Source of the DNA: Aptenodytes patagonicus
Lineage: Eukaryota; Chordata; Aves; Sphenisciformes; Spheniscidae
Reading direction: 5' to 3'
NCBI RefSeq assembly: GCF_965638725.1
Contig: NC_134957.1
Coordinates: 20,050,101 to 20,114,100 of the forward strand
DNA: 64,000 nucleotides
Both the position numbers and the translations under genes were made by a program. Positions within the stretch are counted from its first letter, which is position 1; each line of letters begins with the position of its first letter. This document shows positions 1-11,500 of the stretch, in pieces. Under the pieces are notes generated by a model. It was not told the origin of the DNA, made no database searches, and saw only the letters and a program-made list of their open reading frames with translations.

Positions 1-3000
1 TGCAAAGAACAAGTGATTACCTGATCCTGCCTCGGTTACAGGCACGAGCACATCCAAGCAATGTATTCTAATAGGCTTGACATTAAGTATTCTTATAGAA
101 AGGGGATTTTTTTTGGTTTTTGTGGTGCAGGCTTCATATTCATGCATCAGTTTTCTGTATCAAGTTTTCGTTTTGCCCAACAGACAGTCTCTGGAGTTGC
201 CATTAGGGTTTGCAAATACAAGACCTCATTCAGCATTGAAAACTATACCAAAATAGCTAATGTATCCTTTGTACCTGGTTCAAAGAGCTGATAGCTGTAC
301 AAACACTCATTGGTTTTTCCTATTTTGTATGCAATATTGCATTTTTAATTCCAGGTTTTAGCAACAAAAGCTGTAATACTGCAAAGGCTTCTAATATGGC
401 TGTATTTCCCAACCACACAGGTTTTTTGCTAAACCTTTTTTCACTTGGTATCCACTTTTTTTTGGCTGCGTGTTCATTTTCTCAGTGGGAGAGCCAGGAA
501 CTCTCACAGTTTGGTAAATTATGAAAGTGTCATCTCGTCATGGATGTGATGAGCCAGGTTTATGTGATCACATAAGAATGTGTTAATTTACTGAGCCTCA
601 TCAGGAACTTACTGCAAAGATACCTTAATTGCCTATATGGATACCTTTAGTCCTTTGCAACTTTGAAATTAAACATAGTGGCTCCTTCCCCCCACACCAT
701 GTTTCTGCGTTCCTGAGCCCCTTGCACTGTTACCGGTGTTTCTGCAGGTGAGCGGTGGGTTAGTTCAAGGTTCTAAAAAGCAAAAATTGAGCCCAACGAA
801 GAGAGTTACTAATTTTTTCTCAGATCAGCACAGCAAAACAACTCAACTGCCCACACACACAAGGGCCAGTGCCAATACAGCAGCGAAACAGACACATGGC
901 AAGATGGAGGGTGGGATTGCAGCCACGCTAATTTGTATCAGTTTAAGCTACCATAAACCAGGCTTTAATAAACAATGTTATAATTGTGTATGCTGTCATG
1001 AACGCCAGATTTTGCCCACCTACAAACAACGATGTCACGCAGATTTAACAATGATCAGGGATTCCTTTGGAGGTCATACAACAATTCCTGATGTAATAAG
1101 CTACGACTTTGCCAAAACCTGGAGCGTTGCCTCAAGAGAGCCCCTGACCAGAAGAGACTAGTTTTGTTGAAAGTGAAAGGCATTTTAAAAGTGATTTTAG
1201 ATCAAAGCAAAAGCTGTCAAAAGAGGTTTTTCCAACTGAAATGAATCTGAAGCACACTTTGCTGTTCACTGCATTGGCATCCTTTCCTCTCCTAACCTAG
1301 GCAGTGGTTTTGCGATATTGAAAACCTGTAAATAACCTGCCCATAACAGAGACAGAATCTTACAAAATGTTGAATATTTGTGAGTATCCAGCAAGCAGGC
1401 CAGTGCAGTATAGCCTTTAACTCTCTTTAATGATGGTTGAAATTCTTTCTTCACAAATTCTCTGCCCAAAATAAATGATCTCTTTTTTAAGCAAAAGCCT
1501 GTTTCTATGGGTTTGATTTCACACTGTTTTCCCTAAGCTGATCACAGACTATTTGTAAATGTAACAGTTCTTGTTCAAAGGTTTTAGCATGCACCAGGAT
1601 TTCCTTTAAATACAAGAAATGCGCAGAAGGATACTGTAAAGTCCTGCCTCCATTAGCCTTGCAAACATGGCAGATGCATTGCATAAGCCAAAAGCCATCT
1701 CTTCAGTTGCCACAGGCTTTATCCTGCTGTGAAAATGCTTTTAACCCTGTCCTTTTTTACCATTTTTACTTGCCAAAATCCACTCCCTGTGGAAAACTAG
1801 ACTGAACCTGTTAGATTTTCCAGAGTACTATCCATTTCTGCTGAAGGATCTGTTAAACTAGAGTAGCTGTTTTAGTTTATCCTAGTCCACATAGAATCTG
1901 TTTCTGCCTCTCCCCTCGCTCCCCCATTTTTTTGCTATTTTGCTCCTCTGATTGCCTGGGCCTTCTTTCTTCCTCATCCTGTAATGATTCTTCCTTTTTT
2001 GTAACAGTCACAAACACACAGCTGCCATCAAACCAATTCTTCCTTTCCTGCATTTACATTCTTCACACAGGGCAACCTTTTACACACATAGTTCAGAAAT
2101 CTGGTCTGTTTGCTCTAACACCCTCTACTCAATCCTAATTAAATAAAGTAGTATTTCATTTTTCCTTCAATTACCTAGAAGGGGAGGGTATCTGTTTCAC
2201 CCACTGTTTTGCCATCTGCATGAAAATTTCTCACAAATCACAGTGTAAGAGGTAGGGTTCCCATAACTGTCAGTAACATGTTTTTGGGCAACATAGGGAA
2301 CAGAGGCAGACAGTGTCCCACGTTAATTTTCCTATGTTCATTTTCTCATCACTCTGGAGTGTTCTCTTGTCTCAGTAAGAATATTTTAGGGAAACCGAGA
2401 CCTATCCTGCACTTCTTGATGAGCCTTCCACATTTGTGAGTCTGAAAATAGCTAAGTAGATTTTTTTCACTTAAACATAAAACTACAGACTTCTTTAAGC
2501 TTCACATCCAAACTTCAGGCTGCTCCGGATAGTTCGGAGTGAACTGGTTTCAGCAAATCCTCGCTTTCAGGAGATTAAAATTAAAATTTAATAATAATTT
2601 GCTATTTCTGATCTGGAAGAGGCATGTCATAATCTTGACGTCAAATAGGTTATTTTGGATTTCTGGCTGTTACAGATTTGACTGTGTCATATCACCAGAA
2701 TCCATCAGCTGTGCACAGGTGAATTCCTCCAAATTGCCGTGTAAAGTTAATCAGTGGACCCTCTCACACGTGGGCTGAGTAGTATTCATCGTTGTTATAT
2801 ATGGAAAAGGAAGTAGATTTTTCTTAGCTTCTAAAAGTAATTAAGACAATTGGAAAAGAAATTTTTGATCTTTAAAAAATTTACCATCTTCTCTACTTCT
2901 TTATCTCCTCCCTCAGCCACAAGGATTATTTGCTGACCTTGAGGGGCCATTGATAAAATTACCCCACGAGGAAATCCTCAGAAAAGGGTTGATACCGATG

Positions 3001-6000
3001 CATATGTAGAGAGTAACAGCCACGACTTGCTTGACTGGCTGTGTAGACATCACAAGATTGTTTACTAGTCCGCAAACAGAAGCTGAAAAGTAGCAAAAGC
3101 GCAATTTTTCATGTGTGCTTCCGTGGATGATGGAGAAGAGGGAAACCTGTCTTCTGGCAAAAGTGCCAGACCAGAGGTTTGTACCAAAGTGGGGCTGTGT
3201 TTGTTACCACCCCCACTTTAGAAAAAGGCAGTTGTACATTTGCAAATAAATACGCTATTCAGCAGAACGCCAGCTCTTCCACCAGTTATTTTCCTGAATG
3301 GGAGACAGGAGACTTTCCTATGAGATGCTGGATGTCTGCTGCTGTTTCCCAGAGGAGACTAGTGCCAGAGGGCGTTGGTCTGTTTTCTGAAACGGATTGA
3401 GAGAGTTCTCCCTATGTGTCATGAGAGCTTTTGGTAAAATTAGATTCTGCCCTGTCCATAACAATAAAGGCCATACCCACATGCAGCTTACATAGTTCAT
3501 ATACTTCCTGGAGCAAAACCACAGCAATGTTCAACTGTCTGTTTTCTTTTTTATTTTCACAATGGCTCCTGCTTCGAAAGCAGGTATCTGACCGTTGGGT
3601 CCCGCTGCGGCTGAGAGCCTGTGGGTGAACGACTACGCAGCACGGTTCAGGCAGAATATATTTGTCAGCGTAGTGCAGACAGGTTCAGCATCGTTCTGTG
3701 CCAGTGGTCAGGCTCCAATTTTTGTAGTTAATTGTTTAAACAACAACAAATGGTGTTGCTCTGATGATCTGTGTGTTCCTCTATTAGACCTGATTTGTAT
3801 GGTGAGGACAGGCTACTGAAAGGAAGAGAAGGGGTTGAATTATCCCCTGTGACTTTGCTGAATTTGTCCTTGTGAATGGAAAGAGAGTGAAATATTTGTC
3901 TGCAGGGGGGAGCAGAGTGGTAACAGCCAGGAACAGCTGGAACATATATACTGTGTCATGTCTTTTTGTGGTACTGGGCTTTTCTGCTTGCTGTGGGAAT
4001 GCTGCAGAGGCATGTTAGCATTTTGCTGAGTAAGTGTGGTGCGAGCTCCATATGTAAACAGGGATCAGTCACTAGATGAGAGAAAAGGGCTGTTCTCCCA
4101 GGGCTATGGCTGTCTCTTGCATGCATCTCAACCTTCACAACCCCAGCCAGGTTTTGTAAATTAAATGTGGGGCTAGATTCTGGGAAAAATATATGCTTGT
4201 GGGAATGCCAGTCTAGATAACTCCAGTGTCTCTTCCTGCTTTGATACCTATAAATTTATGAATGAAATAAATCCTCCTGATTCTTCCCATCCTCTCCATC
4301 CTGATTATTCTTCTGCCCACAGGGGAGCAAGAACTTTCACTGCTCTTGATATTAATAATAACACCACCAGTTGCTCTGCAACATGGAAATGGGGAAGCTT
4401 AAATAGCACACTTACTTCTTTAAATCAGTTGCCTATAGGGTCATGAAGGAATTTCCCATCAAACGCCATCAGCCAATTTGTTCTCCTCTGTTTTATTAGC
4501 AGTCAAGTGTTGTTTTTCCCTGAAACATCAGTAGCCTGAGTTAGGAAAGGAGAGGAGTAGGCCAGTACTTTCATGACGAGCAGAGAATTCCTCTTCGGTA
4601 TCTGCCTGATGTGAATTGCACACACATTCAGGGTCAAACTGATCATGCTTACTCTGATCTTTGCTAGTGGCACGTGTGAGGTTAGTGTGGTGAGGACAAA
4701 CACTCTGACATGATCCAAATAAAGACAGATTCTTGAAGTTTGATTGAGGCACACCAGTACATGAGTGACCTGTACAATTTGTGTAGGATAGAGAATGATT
4801 TTACCTTCTGGGCTTTCAATTTTATGTTTTACATTTTATTTGTTTTTACTTTCTCAGTAATCATGTCTACAGTTCATACCCATGAAGGCTTCTCAGCTTA
4901 TGACTTTATTCTAGGCAGCATCACATCACGAAAAAAATTCTCTCTTCTCAGAATTTGAAGATTTGCTAAGCCTGGCTCTGATCTCATATAGAAAGAAAGA
5001 GAATTTTATCCTAACTGCAAGTCATTTTGGTTTGGTTTCTTTCAGTGGTCAGTCATTTTTGAGAACATTCCTGTAGCTCTGCCTACAGCAGATTTGGAGA
5101 GGCAGGCACCACTGGCTGATGCTACTGTTACCAAGCAAAACCTGATCTCTTTCAAGGTAACTATGCGATATGTATAAAATAAAAGCTTAAAAAGCAAGAC
5201 AAATAAACCTAAGCAAACATAGGTAATTCTACACTTTCAACCCTTTTGGCATTGCAATAATATTAAGAAAATAATTTTTATTTTTAAACCTTTTTAATTG
5301 GGTTTTGCCAGTGATTTCAGCATATGTATTCAAAACATACTTGAAGTCTGAAACTAAATGCTAATGGATAAATGCAAAAGCTGGAACTAAAATAGAACAC
5401 CCCAAGGGTTTTGCAGAAATGTTCAGCCAAAATAAATTTTTCTTTGCTCTTCTTTCCCTTCACTTTCCATTCTGTTTCCAACCTCAGCTCACTCTCTACA
5501 TATGTCTTCAACTGTAAGATTTTTAAAACAAAGACCCTGTCATTCACCGTCATGATGAAGGATTTAAGTAAAGAATTTTATAGTTTAGAAGCGGTTGAAA
5601 AATATGTGCATGGAGCAGGACAAAAGTGAAATCCCATTTCTTCCATCTGGGCTAGATACCATTCATTTTTAAGCCTGCCATTGTCCAACACATACATGAG
5701 TGACACATTATCAGCACAATGAAAATCATTAGGGTAAGAAAATAACTTTATTTGCTCTTTTAATGTTTGGAGCACAAATACCAAGAAGGGACAGCAACTT
5801 TCATAACAAACATGTTAGCCCCCACATGCTCTGCTTAGTTATGATTTCTGGCTTCCTGTATTTCCCCTGAGGCTACTGGCACCATAAGTAAACTGGCACA
5901 GATTTTATTTATTCTGAATATGCTGAGCTGCAACGTGCAAGTAGTTTGGCAGGTGCTTCACAAGCAACCAAGCCGTTCCAGCAGTGAGGACAGGAGCCGT

Positions 6001-6514
6001 CTGACAGAGGAGTGACACATCTAGCAGGGAACAGAATCGATGTACCCCTCCCTGTCACCATGGCTACCACTCAGCAGGCTTTTTTTGGGCAGAAGTGCCA
6101 ATTTAAGCAACTGCTGATTTCTTATTACTGCCCCTGCATCACCCCCTCCGTTGGTCAGGTACGAGTGTGTAGCAGGCCACAGCATTTATCCGGTGAGGAA
6201 GCTAGTCCTGATCCAGCTGGAAAATAAGCTCTTTTTTTTTGACTCATTCTTTTCCAGGCAGTCAGTTTTCTGATTCAATTCATCCCGTAGCCACACAAAT
6301 ATACTGTGCCTGTGTAACGGGGAGATGGCAGAAGGGCAGGGACAAGTGCCTTAAGAGATGGGGACTACTGGTGATTTAAGCAGCAGTACCACTGAGCGCA
6401 AGCAAAGACGGAGCCGGAGCTCTCTTTAAGGCTGTGGTTTGGTATTCAGTATTTAGATCCATTTGGCAGTCCAGGTTCCTCACCACCCTGTCCTGCCCCC
6501 TCCCCTCATAAGTT

Positions 6515-6540
6515 GTTCCTTGTGCAGCTGCACAAGGAAC
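6515..6540. repeat. Perfect 26-bp palindrome
   Basis: The left half GTTCCTTGTGCAG is followed immediately by its exact reverse complement, giving 13 paired bases on each side with no spacer. The centre is the E-box CAGCTG (6525-6530). As RNA it would fold only with a strained tip; as DNA it is a symmetric protein-binding candidate or a small cruciform. The pairing is seen directly in the sequence; any function is inference. Confidence 0.9.
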
Positions 6541-6720
6541 CTGGCAGGGGAACCCATCTGCCTGAAGAATGATCCAGTAACAAATGGGTACTGTTAGGAC
6601 ACTGCAGGGATAACGCGAGAAGTATATCACAATTCATTTTATTTTGGCAGACTAACGTTTTAAAGCCTTCAGGTTTAAGGCTATAAAATCTGTCAGAGTG
6701 AGACAGTCAAGTCACATGTG

Positions 6721-6757
6721 GAAGGAAAGTCACACTTTCCTTCCCTAAAGTGTGACT
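6721..6757. repeat. Two overlapping, mutually exclusive inverted repeats
   Basis: The first hairpin pairs GAAGGAAAG (6721-6729) with CTTTCCTTC (6735-6743) around a 5-base loop. The second pairs AGTCACACTTT (6728-6738) with AAAGTGTGACT (6747-6757) around an 8-base loop. Both are perfect, and they share bases 6728-6738, so both cannot form at once. A local duplication of CCTTCCCTAAA next to the repeats suggests the structure arose by template switching during replication. Confidence 0.85.
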
Positions 6758-8099
6758 CTCCTTCCCTAAATAAGTTCCATGGCTGGATGCGTCTCTCCAA
6801 AGAGAAGTGTTACAAAGCCTTGTTCACAAACCTGCTATTAAACATGTGAAGTTGTTAAAACATCACTGTGGGTAAAGGATATATGGAGCTGAGTGAGGGT
6901 GGTAGTAGAATGTCAGGTTGGGAATTAATATTGCAAGGCTGCGTGAAAGTGACTTAGTCTCAAACAAAAACCTATCTATCTAGAGGTGTCAGAGCACATT
7001 TGAAATAAATTGTTTATAGCTTATTCATGACAGTTTTCATTTATGGTAAGATTCTTTTAAGATCAGTGATAATGTAAAGCACTAGCAACAGGGATGCTAT
7101 GAGTTTATACAGATTTATTTATACGGTTATGTAAATGTACATAGGGCATATATTTATAGTACATATTATATTAAATACGATAAATACGTATTGCCACAAC
7201 ATTTTTGCTTAAAATCTTGAAAAAAACCAAGCACGGTTTCCAGTTCGTCAGATTCCAGCAGTGACACTGCAAGCTGTTGTCAGCCTGCCCTGCCGAAGAC
7301 CTCCAGCACAGCTGTGAAAAATTCTGTGAAGACGTTAAACTCTCACCCAGGCCTGATACCGCTAAGCACACCTCGCAGAGCCAGGCTCCACCGCGCGTTC
7401 TGTGCCTAGGCAGAGGCATACGAGACTCCTGAGAAATTACAGACTCACAGAACCCGGTGAAGAATCGCCGCGTCCACTTTAAATCTAAGTGAAAGTTACA
7501 AGCAGCTTCTTAAAAATGAACACAAGCTGCCCCGTCCTTGAAAAGCCAGGAGTTTCCCATCCTGGAGAGAGCACTAACTCCAAGGATATCAGCAATGTTA
7601 CGCACTCTGCGGTCATATTTTTCAGTTGTGACAGTGGAGTGGCAACCTGTCTCCCTGAAGTCACTTCTGAAAAAGCCTGTTTCTAAAAAATCTGCAATGA
7701 CGTGACCAGAAAAATCAAGTTTATTCGTAGTAAATTCATACAGGGGACCACATGCCACTGAAATACCTTTAAATCCACAAACCGAAGAAGTTTGGAAGCA
7801 GGGGACCGGGCAGATGGTGGAAGCTGAGGTGGACATTTCAGTGCAGGCAGGGCACGGCAGATGTGCGGACCGGCGGCACCGCGACCGCTCCCCCGGCGCT
7901 GCCCGTGCCTCCGGCGCCAGGCCACAGCCCTTCTCCCGCCGTCGAGGCCGGCCCCGCCCGGGGCAGCGGGCCGAAACGGGACTTCACCGGGGCCACCGCA
8001 GCCACCGCTCCTCCCGGAGCTCCCAAAGCTCGGCCCTGGTGCTCACTCACCCTGCTCCCCCGGGCAGGGGGGCCGTCAGCATCCCCGGGGCGCCGGGCT

Positions 8100-8111
8100 C
8101 CCCCCCCCCCC
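8100..8111. repeat. Poly-C run (C12) in the CpG island
   Basis: Twelve consecutive cytosines within the promoter CpG island. Runs like this are prone to sequencing error and length polymorphism. On the minus strand it reads as G12, so G-quadruplex-like structure is possible. Confidence 0.8.
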
Positions 8112-8153
8112 GGCGTGCTGCGGCGGCCGGCGGGGCCGGGCGCGGGAGCCGCC

Positions 8154-8157
<4 letters not shown>

Positions 8158-8184
<27 letters not shown>
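8158..8184 (+). repeat. (GGC)9 trinucleotide tract
   Basis: Nine uninterrupted GGC units, followed by GGT, sit about 285 bases upstream of the GAB3 start codon, in the promoter or possibly the 5' UTR. GGC tracts in 5' UTRs are known to be length-variable and structure-forming. Frames through the tract code for poly-Gly, poly-Ala or poly-Arg but are not supported as genes. Confidence 0.9.
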
Positions 8185-8188
<4 letters not shown>

Positions 8189-8233
8189 GGTGTCGCAGCC
8201 GCCGGCTGCGTGGCGGCGAGCCCCGGCCGCCCA

Positions 8234-8240
8234 TCACGTG
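8234..8240 (+). promoter_or_regulatory. TCACGTG E-box (MITF/TFE/USF type)
   Basis: The palindrome CACGTG (8235-8240) is preceded by T, giving the TCACGTG form preferred by MITF/TFE-family and USF factors. It lies about 230 bases upstream of the GAB3 ATG in the CpG island. Binding is inferred from motif only; its position in a promoter and the macrophage role of GAB3 make it plausible. Confidence 0.4.
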
Positions 8241-8296
8241 CTCGGTGTGTTGCATTGTGTTTGCGGCGGAGGGAGGGCTGGCCGTGTCAGTGATCA

Positions 8297-8305
8297 ATGT
8301 CATGA
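8297..8305 (+). other. Minimal upstream ORF (ATG TCA TGA)
   Basis: A two-codon ORF (Met-Ser-stop) about 170 bases upstream of the GAB3 ATG. Its start context is weak (T at -3). Its ATGA end overlaps the ATG of the longer upstream ORF at 8302. It matters only if transcription begins upstream of 8297, which is not known. Confidence 0.4.
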
Positions 8306-8508
8306 CTTCCTCCTCGGGCTGGAGCGGTATCAGAGCACAGCTGAAGGAAGCCGATTACTGCTGGTTTCAAATTGGCTGGGAACAATACCCGCACCCGCAC
8401 CCGCACGCACAGGCGCACGCAGCCCGCACCCTGGCTCCCGCGTCGCCGCTCCGCGCCGGGGGGGAAGATGAGCTCAGGGGACGTCGTTTGCACTGGATGG
8501 CTCATTAA
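8302..8508 (+). other. 68-codon upstream ORF overlapping the GAB3 start
   Basis: This ORF begins with an ATG in adequate context (G at -3), runs 68 codons in a different frame from GAB3 and stops at TAA 8506-8508, 38 bases past the first base of the GAB3 ATG. It contains a His-Pro run (PHPHPH) from the ACCCGC repeat. I recognise no domain and do not propose a functional peptide. An overlapping upstream ORF normally lowers translation of the main ORF, because ribosomes finishing it have already passed the main start. This depends on the transcription start being upstream of 8302. Confidence 0.45.
8305..8313 (-). promoter_or_regulatory. ETS/PU.1-like site (GGAGGAAGT on the minus strand)
   Basis: ACTTCCTCC on the plus strand reads GGAGGAAGT on the minus strand, containing the GAGGAAGT core favoured by PU.1 and other ETS factors. 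TATA-less myeloid promoters often place such a site near their start. Here it is about 160 bases before the GAB3 ATG. This is a motif match only. Confidence 0.3.
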
Positions 8509-8539
8509 ATCACCCCCCGAGAAGAAACTCAAGAGATAC
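8468..8539 (+). CDS. GAB3: GAB3 coding exon 1 (residues 1-24)
   Basis: The exon encodes 24 codons starting [20 protein letters not shown] and ending LKRY. The signature [12 protein letters not shown] opens the PH domain in all GAB proteins and supplies its first strand and basic loop, which contributes to phosphoinositide binding. The start is chosen because this is the family N-terminus, A occupies -3, and no in-frame ATG lies upstream within the open frame. The donor TAC|GTAAGT is near-consensus, and the exon ends in phase 0, matching exon 2. The 5' UTR extent is unknown. Confidence 0.97.
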
Positions 8540-11500
8540 GTAAGTGCAGAGGCTCTGCTGATATTTTTTCTCCCTAAACGGATTTCGGCGTGTGCGCGGT
8601 GTCTTGCTCTTCCTTTGAAATGTCTCGCCTGCTTCGGCTTCGCCTTGGACCAAAACAAAAAGATTTACAAGTCCGTGCGCTGATGGAGTATGTTAGTTTT
8701 CACCGATATTCTTGTGCCCTTTGGAATTAACCTTTCCCGGCTCGTAAGATTATACTACTTCAGTTGTTACGCAACATATCTTAGGTTAAAAACCACATTT
8801 TGGTTTCAGTTAATGTTGCCGTAACTAACAGAATTGTTGTAACCGAATTTCAGATGTCACTTTTCCTGGGAAGGGCAAGAACCTCCTGAAAAAAACTAAT
8901 ACTTTAAATTCGGAGGCTCTGCTTTGTTAAGATGCTCTGTAATTTCTATGACACTTGCTAAAGGCAACATCTGCAATAGTTTTGTTTACCAATTTAATAT
9001 GCCAGAGGCGGTTGCTAGCAGCGGGCTTTACTTTTGTCTGCGATAAAGAGGTGCTAGAAGATGCCATGCTGTAAAGTTCCTGATAGCTGAAAGGTGAAGG
9101 GGGCTGGTGAGGAGAAGCGAGCACTGCATGCACGGAGAGCTGCAACTGCATTATGTGTAAAGGGGGCCCCTTGTTTCGTTCTGTATCTGCCTGCCTGTTT
9201 TTCTGGAAAAAAAAAAAAAAGGGTGTGTGTTGCAAACATAGGAAACTGTATCACTGCGGGGCTGCGAGGAAGGCACTCCGGGTAGAAATAAATGACCCTT
9301 GAAAAATTGCTTGGGACAGCATTAAAAATAGGAGCCCATCGTGGGCCATTTTGCATACTCATTTGTGATGGTTCTTCATCGGGCGTGCTGTTACTGTTGT
9401 TGCACTTCTGGAATCGGTAATACTCGTTTGAGTCATGCACTTCTAACCTAACTTACCCCAGAGCACTGCACTGTACTAGAAGGATGCCACCATATGCGTC
9501 TATCACGCTCCCGAGCCATATACATAGCTTACATCATTTGTCGTATTCACTTCTGTTTATCAGCATTTTTTCTGGACTGCTGATGTTAGCTTTTTCTAGT
9601 AATATGAGGAATAACTGTCTCGTGAAGAATGTGGTAGATATCATTTGGTAGTGTATTTTTTCTTTGCACTAAAAACTAGGAGAAAGGATGATTTACAGAT
9701 GTTAGAATTTACTTTTAACTTATTCTAAGCCAGAGTTTCTTCTTTTAGATCACAGTATTGCATTGAAATGGCTGAATATTTGCTTTGTTCAGTTAGCATT
9801 TTCCAATTCTAAAATAACCACTATGATGTGTCTCAAGGGAGCTGCAAATAAAATATGGATATCTAATTTTTGCTATATTTCGTAACGAGTGTACTAATAG
9901 CACTGTATAGCAGGCACTAGACAATGTAAGAGCCACTGATTCACCCAGCTGGTATCATTAGTAACTCTGTCAGTGAAGCTATTTTTGATGACTCAATATT
10001 CATAAAAGGGCAAAGTAGAGAAAACAGAATGTGATAAAGCTGGGATTTGAAAGCCCCCATTATACAGTCAAGATAATAGTCACAACAGGGGCTCTGATCA
10101 GCTCACAAGACTAGTTGCAGTCTGCTCTGCTCAGATTTTGGACTACAAAACCTAGGGAAATTGGGTCTATGTTATTCTTCAAACATCAACCACTAGATTA
10201 GCCAGATCTCTGCAGATCAGGCTTTGTTTTCTGGTTAGGAGGATAAACTACTCTTTTGTCCATAATAAAGCAGAAAGAAATCTGCTGCAAGTACAGCAAA
10301 GATTAATGTCCTTTCTCATATGACTGGTTACACAGTGGATGCTACAAACCAAATGCAAATTGTCTCTTACCCACTGTAAACTATTTTTTTTCCACTGTTT
10401 ACATAGTTTCACCAGCATGGTAGCTTGTGCATCTTGCACTGGGGTGGTAGATAGCTCAGGCTGAACCACAGTGACTGCTTAAAAACAACACAAGCTTTAA
10501 AACAATGACTGTTTAAACTGACTTCAGTAGGTATCAAGTGTCAACCACTTACAGGAGAATGGTGTTGGCTCTGGTTCTGAACTGACAACGTACATAAATC
10601 CCCAAGCTTTACACCACCCTTTGTGTTCAGCTGGCAAAACCCATGGTCTGAGCTGAAGCTTCCAGGGAGCTTCAAATGCGGGCTCGATCTGCTGCTCGTT
10701 GGGACCTCTCTTACACCGGAGCGGCTCAGTTGCTCTCACGGGGTTGTCTCCCAGTTTACATTTTCCTGAGTTCAGCATCCGGCCTTTGTAAGGTCCGGCC
10801 TGAGGGTCTCTTGTTTTACACACAGATAAATTCTTAATCCTCAATCTATTACAATCACTAAGAAAATCCAATTAATTTCAGTGGAATCTGTAGTTAGGAG
10901 ACCAGACAAAGTGATGAATTCAGGTTGTGTGACTGGGAACTGCAGACAGTCCCACTGAAGCCACTGAGAATATTTACAGTGTTTATAAAATTAAACAAAT
11001 ACATCTTTGCAAGATTGGAGCCTAAAGACCAAAGTATACCTTCATTTATGCTTGTTCTCTGATGAAAGCAATTAGGTTTTCTACGCATAAACAAGTCAGA
11101 ATTTGGCTCTAGGTAAGCAGAATGTTATTTCCAAAACTTTGAAAAGCAAAAAGCAGGTGTTAAGAGTCTGTATTTTTCCTGTAACATCTTACAAAGCTGA
11201 TGCTCTTAGTAGCGCTATTCTTAGAAGTGTTTTATCATTCCCTAACAAAGGCTGCTCTCTTACATGTGCAGGAAACGAATATGAGATTAATTACCCAAGT
11301 GTAACTTTCTGTAAAAACAGAGCGCTTAATGCTAAATGCAGAGAATTCATTAGAAAGCACAGGGAGCTTCACTTCAGCGGGCAAATACTCTAATAGTGGT
11401 TTAATAGCATGTACAATGCTTTTCCCTCTGTCTGATACTTGAACCATGAATCCACCACGTCAGCCTATCTAAAGAGGCAGTTGTGCAAGGAGTCTCCCGG

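Larger units (their letters stand above)
1..7839. other. Intergenic region upstream of GAB3
   Basis: This AT-rich stretch holds no exon I can recognise on either strand. Its open frames are all short, begin at arbitrary codons and show no known domain. In mammals the gene head-to-head with GAB3 is DKC1, so I looked for pseudouridine synthase (TruB-like) coding blocks on the minus strand and found none. A neighbour, if present, must lie beyond position 1. The two distinctive elements here are the palindrome at 6515-6540 and the nested inverted repeats at 6721-6757, listed separately. Regulatory elements for GAB3 could lie here, but nothing in the sequence proves one. Confidence 0.6.
7840..8540 (+). 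promoter_or_regulatory. GAB3: CpG-island promoter and 5' UTR region of GAB3
   Basis: Base composition changes abruptly from AT-rich to strongly GC- and CpG-rich from about 7840, and falls back just after the exon 1 splice donor. No TATA box stands out, so this looks like a dispersed CpG-island promoter. The transcription start cannot be fixed from sequence alone. Inside are a C12 run (8100-8111), a (GGC)9 tract (8158-8184), an E-box (8235-8240), an ETS-like site (8305-8313), three ACCCGC units (8387-8404) and upstream ATGs at 8297 and 8302. The position immediately 5' of the GAB3 ATG is strong support for promoter identity. Confidence 0.85.

Noticed and set aside
736..1161. 141-codon frame as a gene
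   Set aside because: No recognised domain and no ATG in good context at its start; kept only as a possible conserved element.
1..7839. DKC1 head-to-head neighbour
   Set aside because: Expected from mammalian gene order, but no pseudouridine synthase coding segment is visible on the minus strand.
8372..8467. N-terminal extension of GAB3 in frame upstream
   Set aside because: The frame is open but has no ATG, and the family N-terminus starts at the 8468 ATG.
7861..8508. Long overlapping frames with poly-Gly/poly-Ala/poly-Arg through the CpG island
   Set aside because: They are produced by the GGC tract and high GC content. Only the part from ATG 8302 is kept, as an upstream ORF.
9207..9230. 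Poly-A tail of a processed pseudogene or SINE
   Set aside because: No element body upstream and no flanking target-site duplication.
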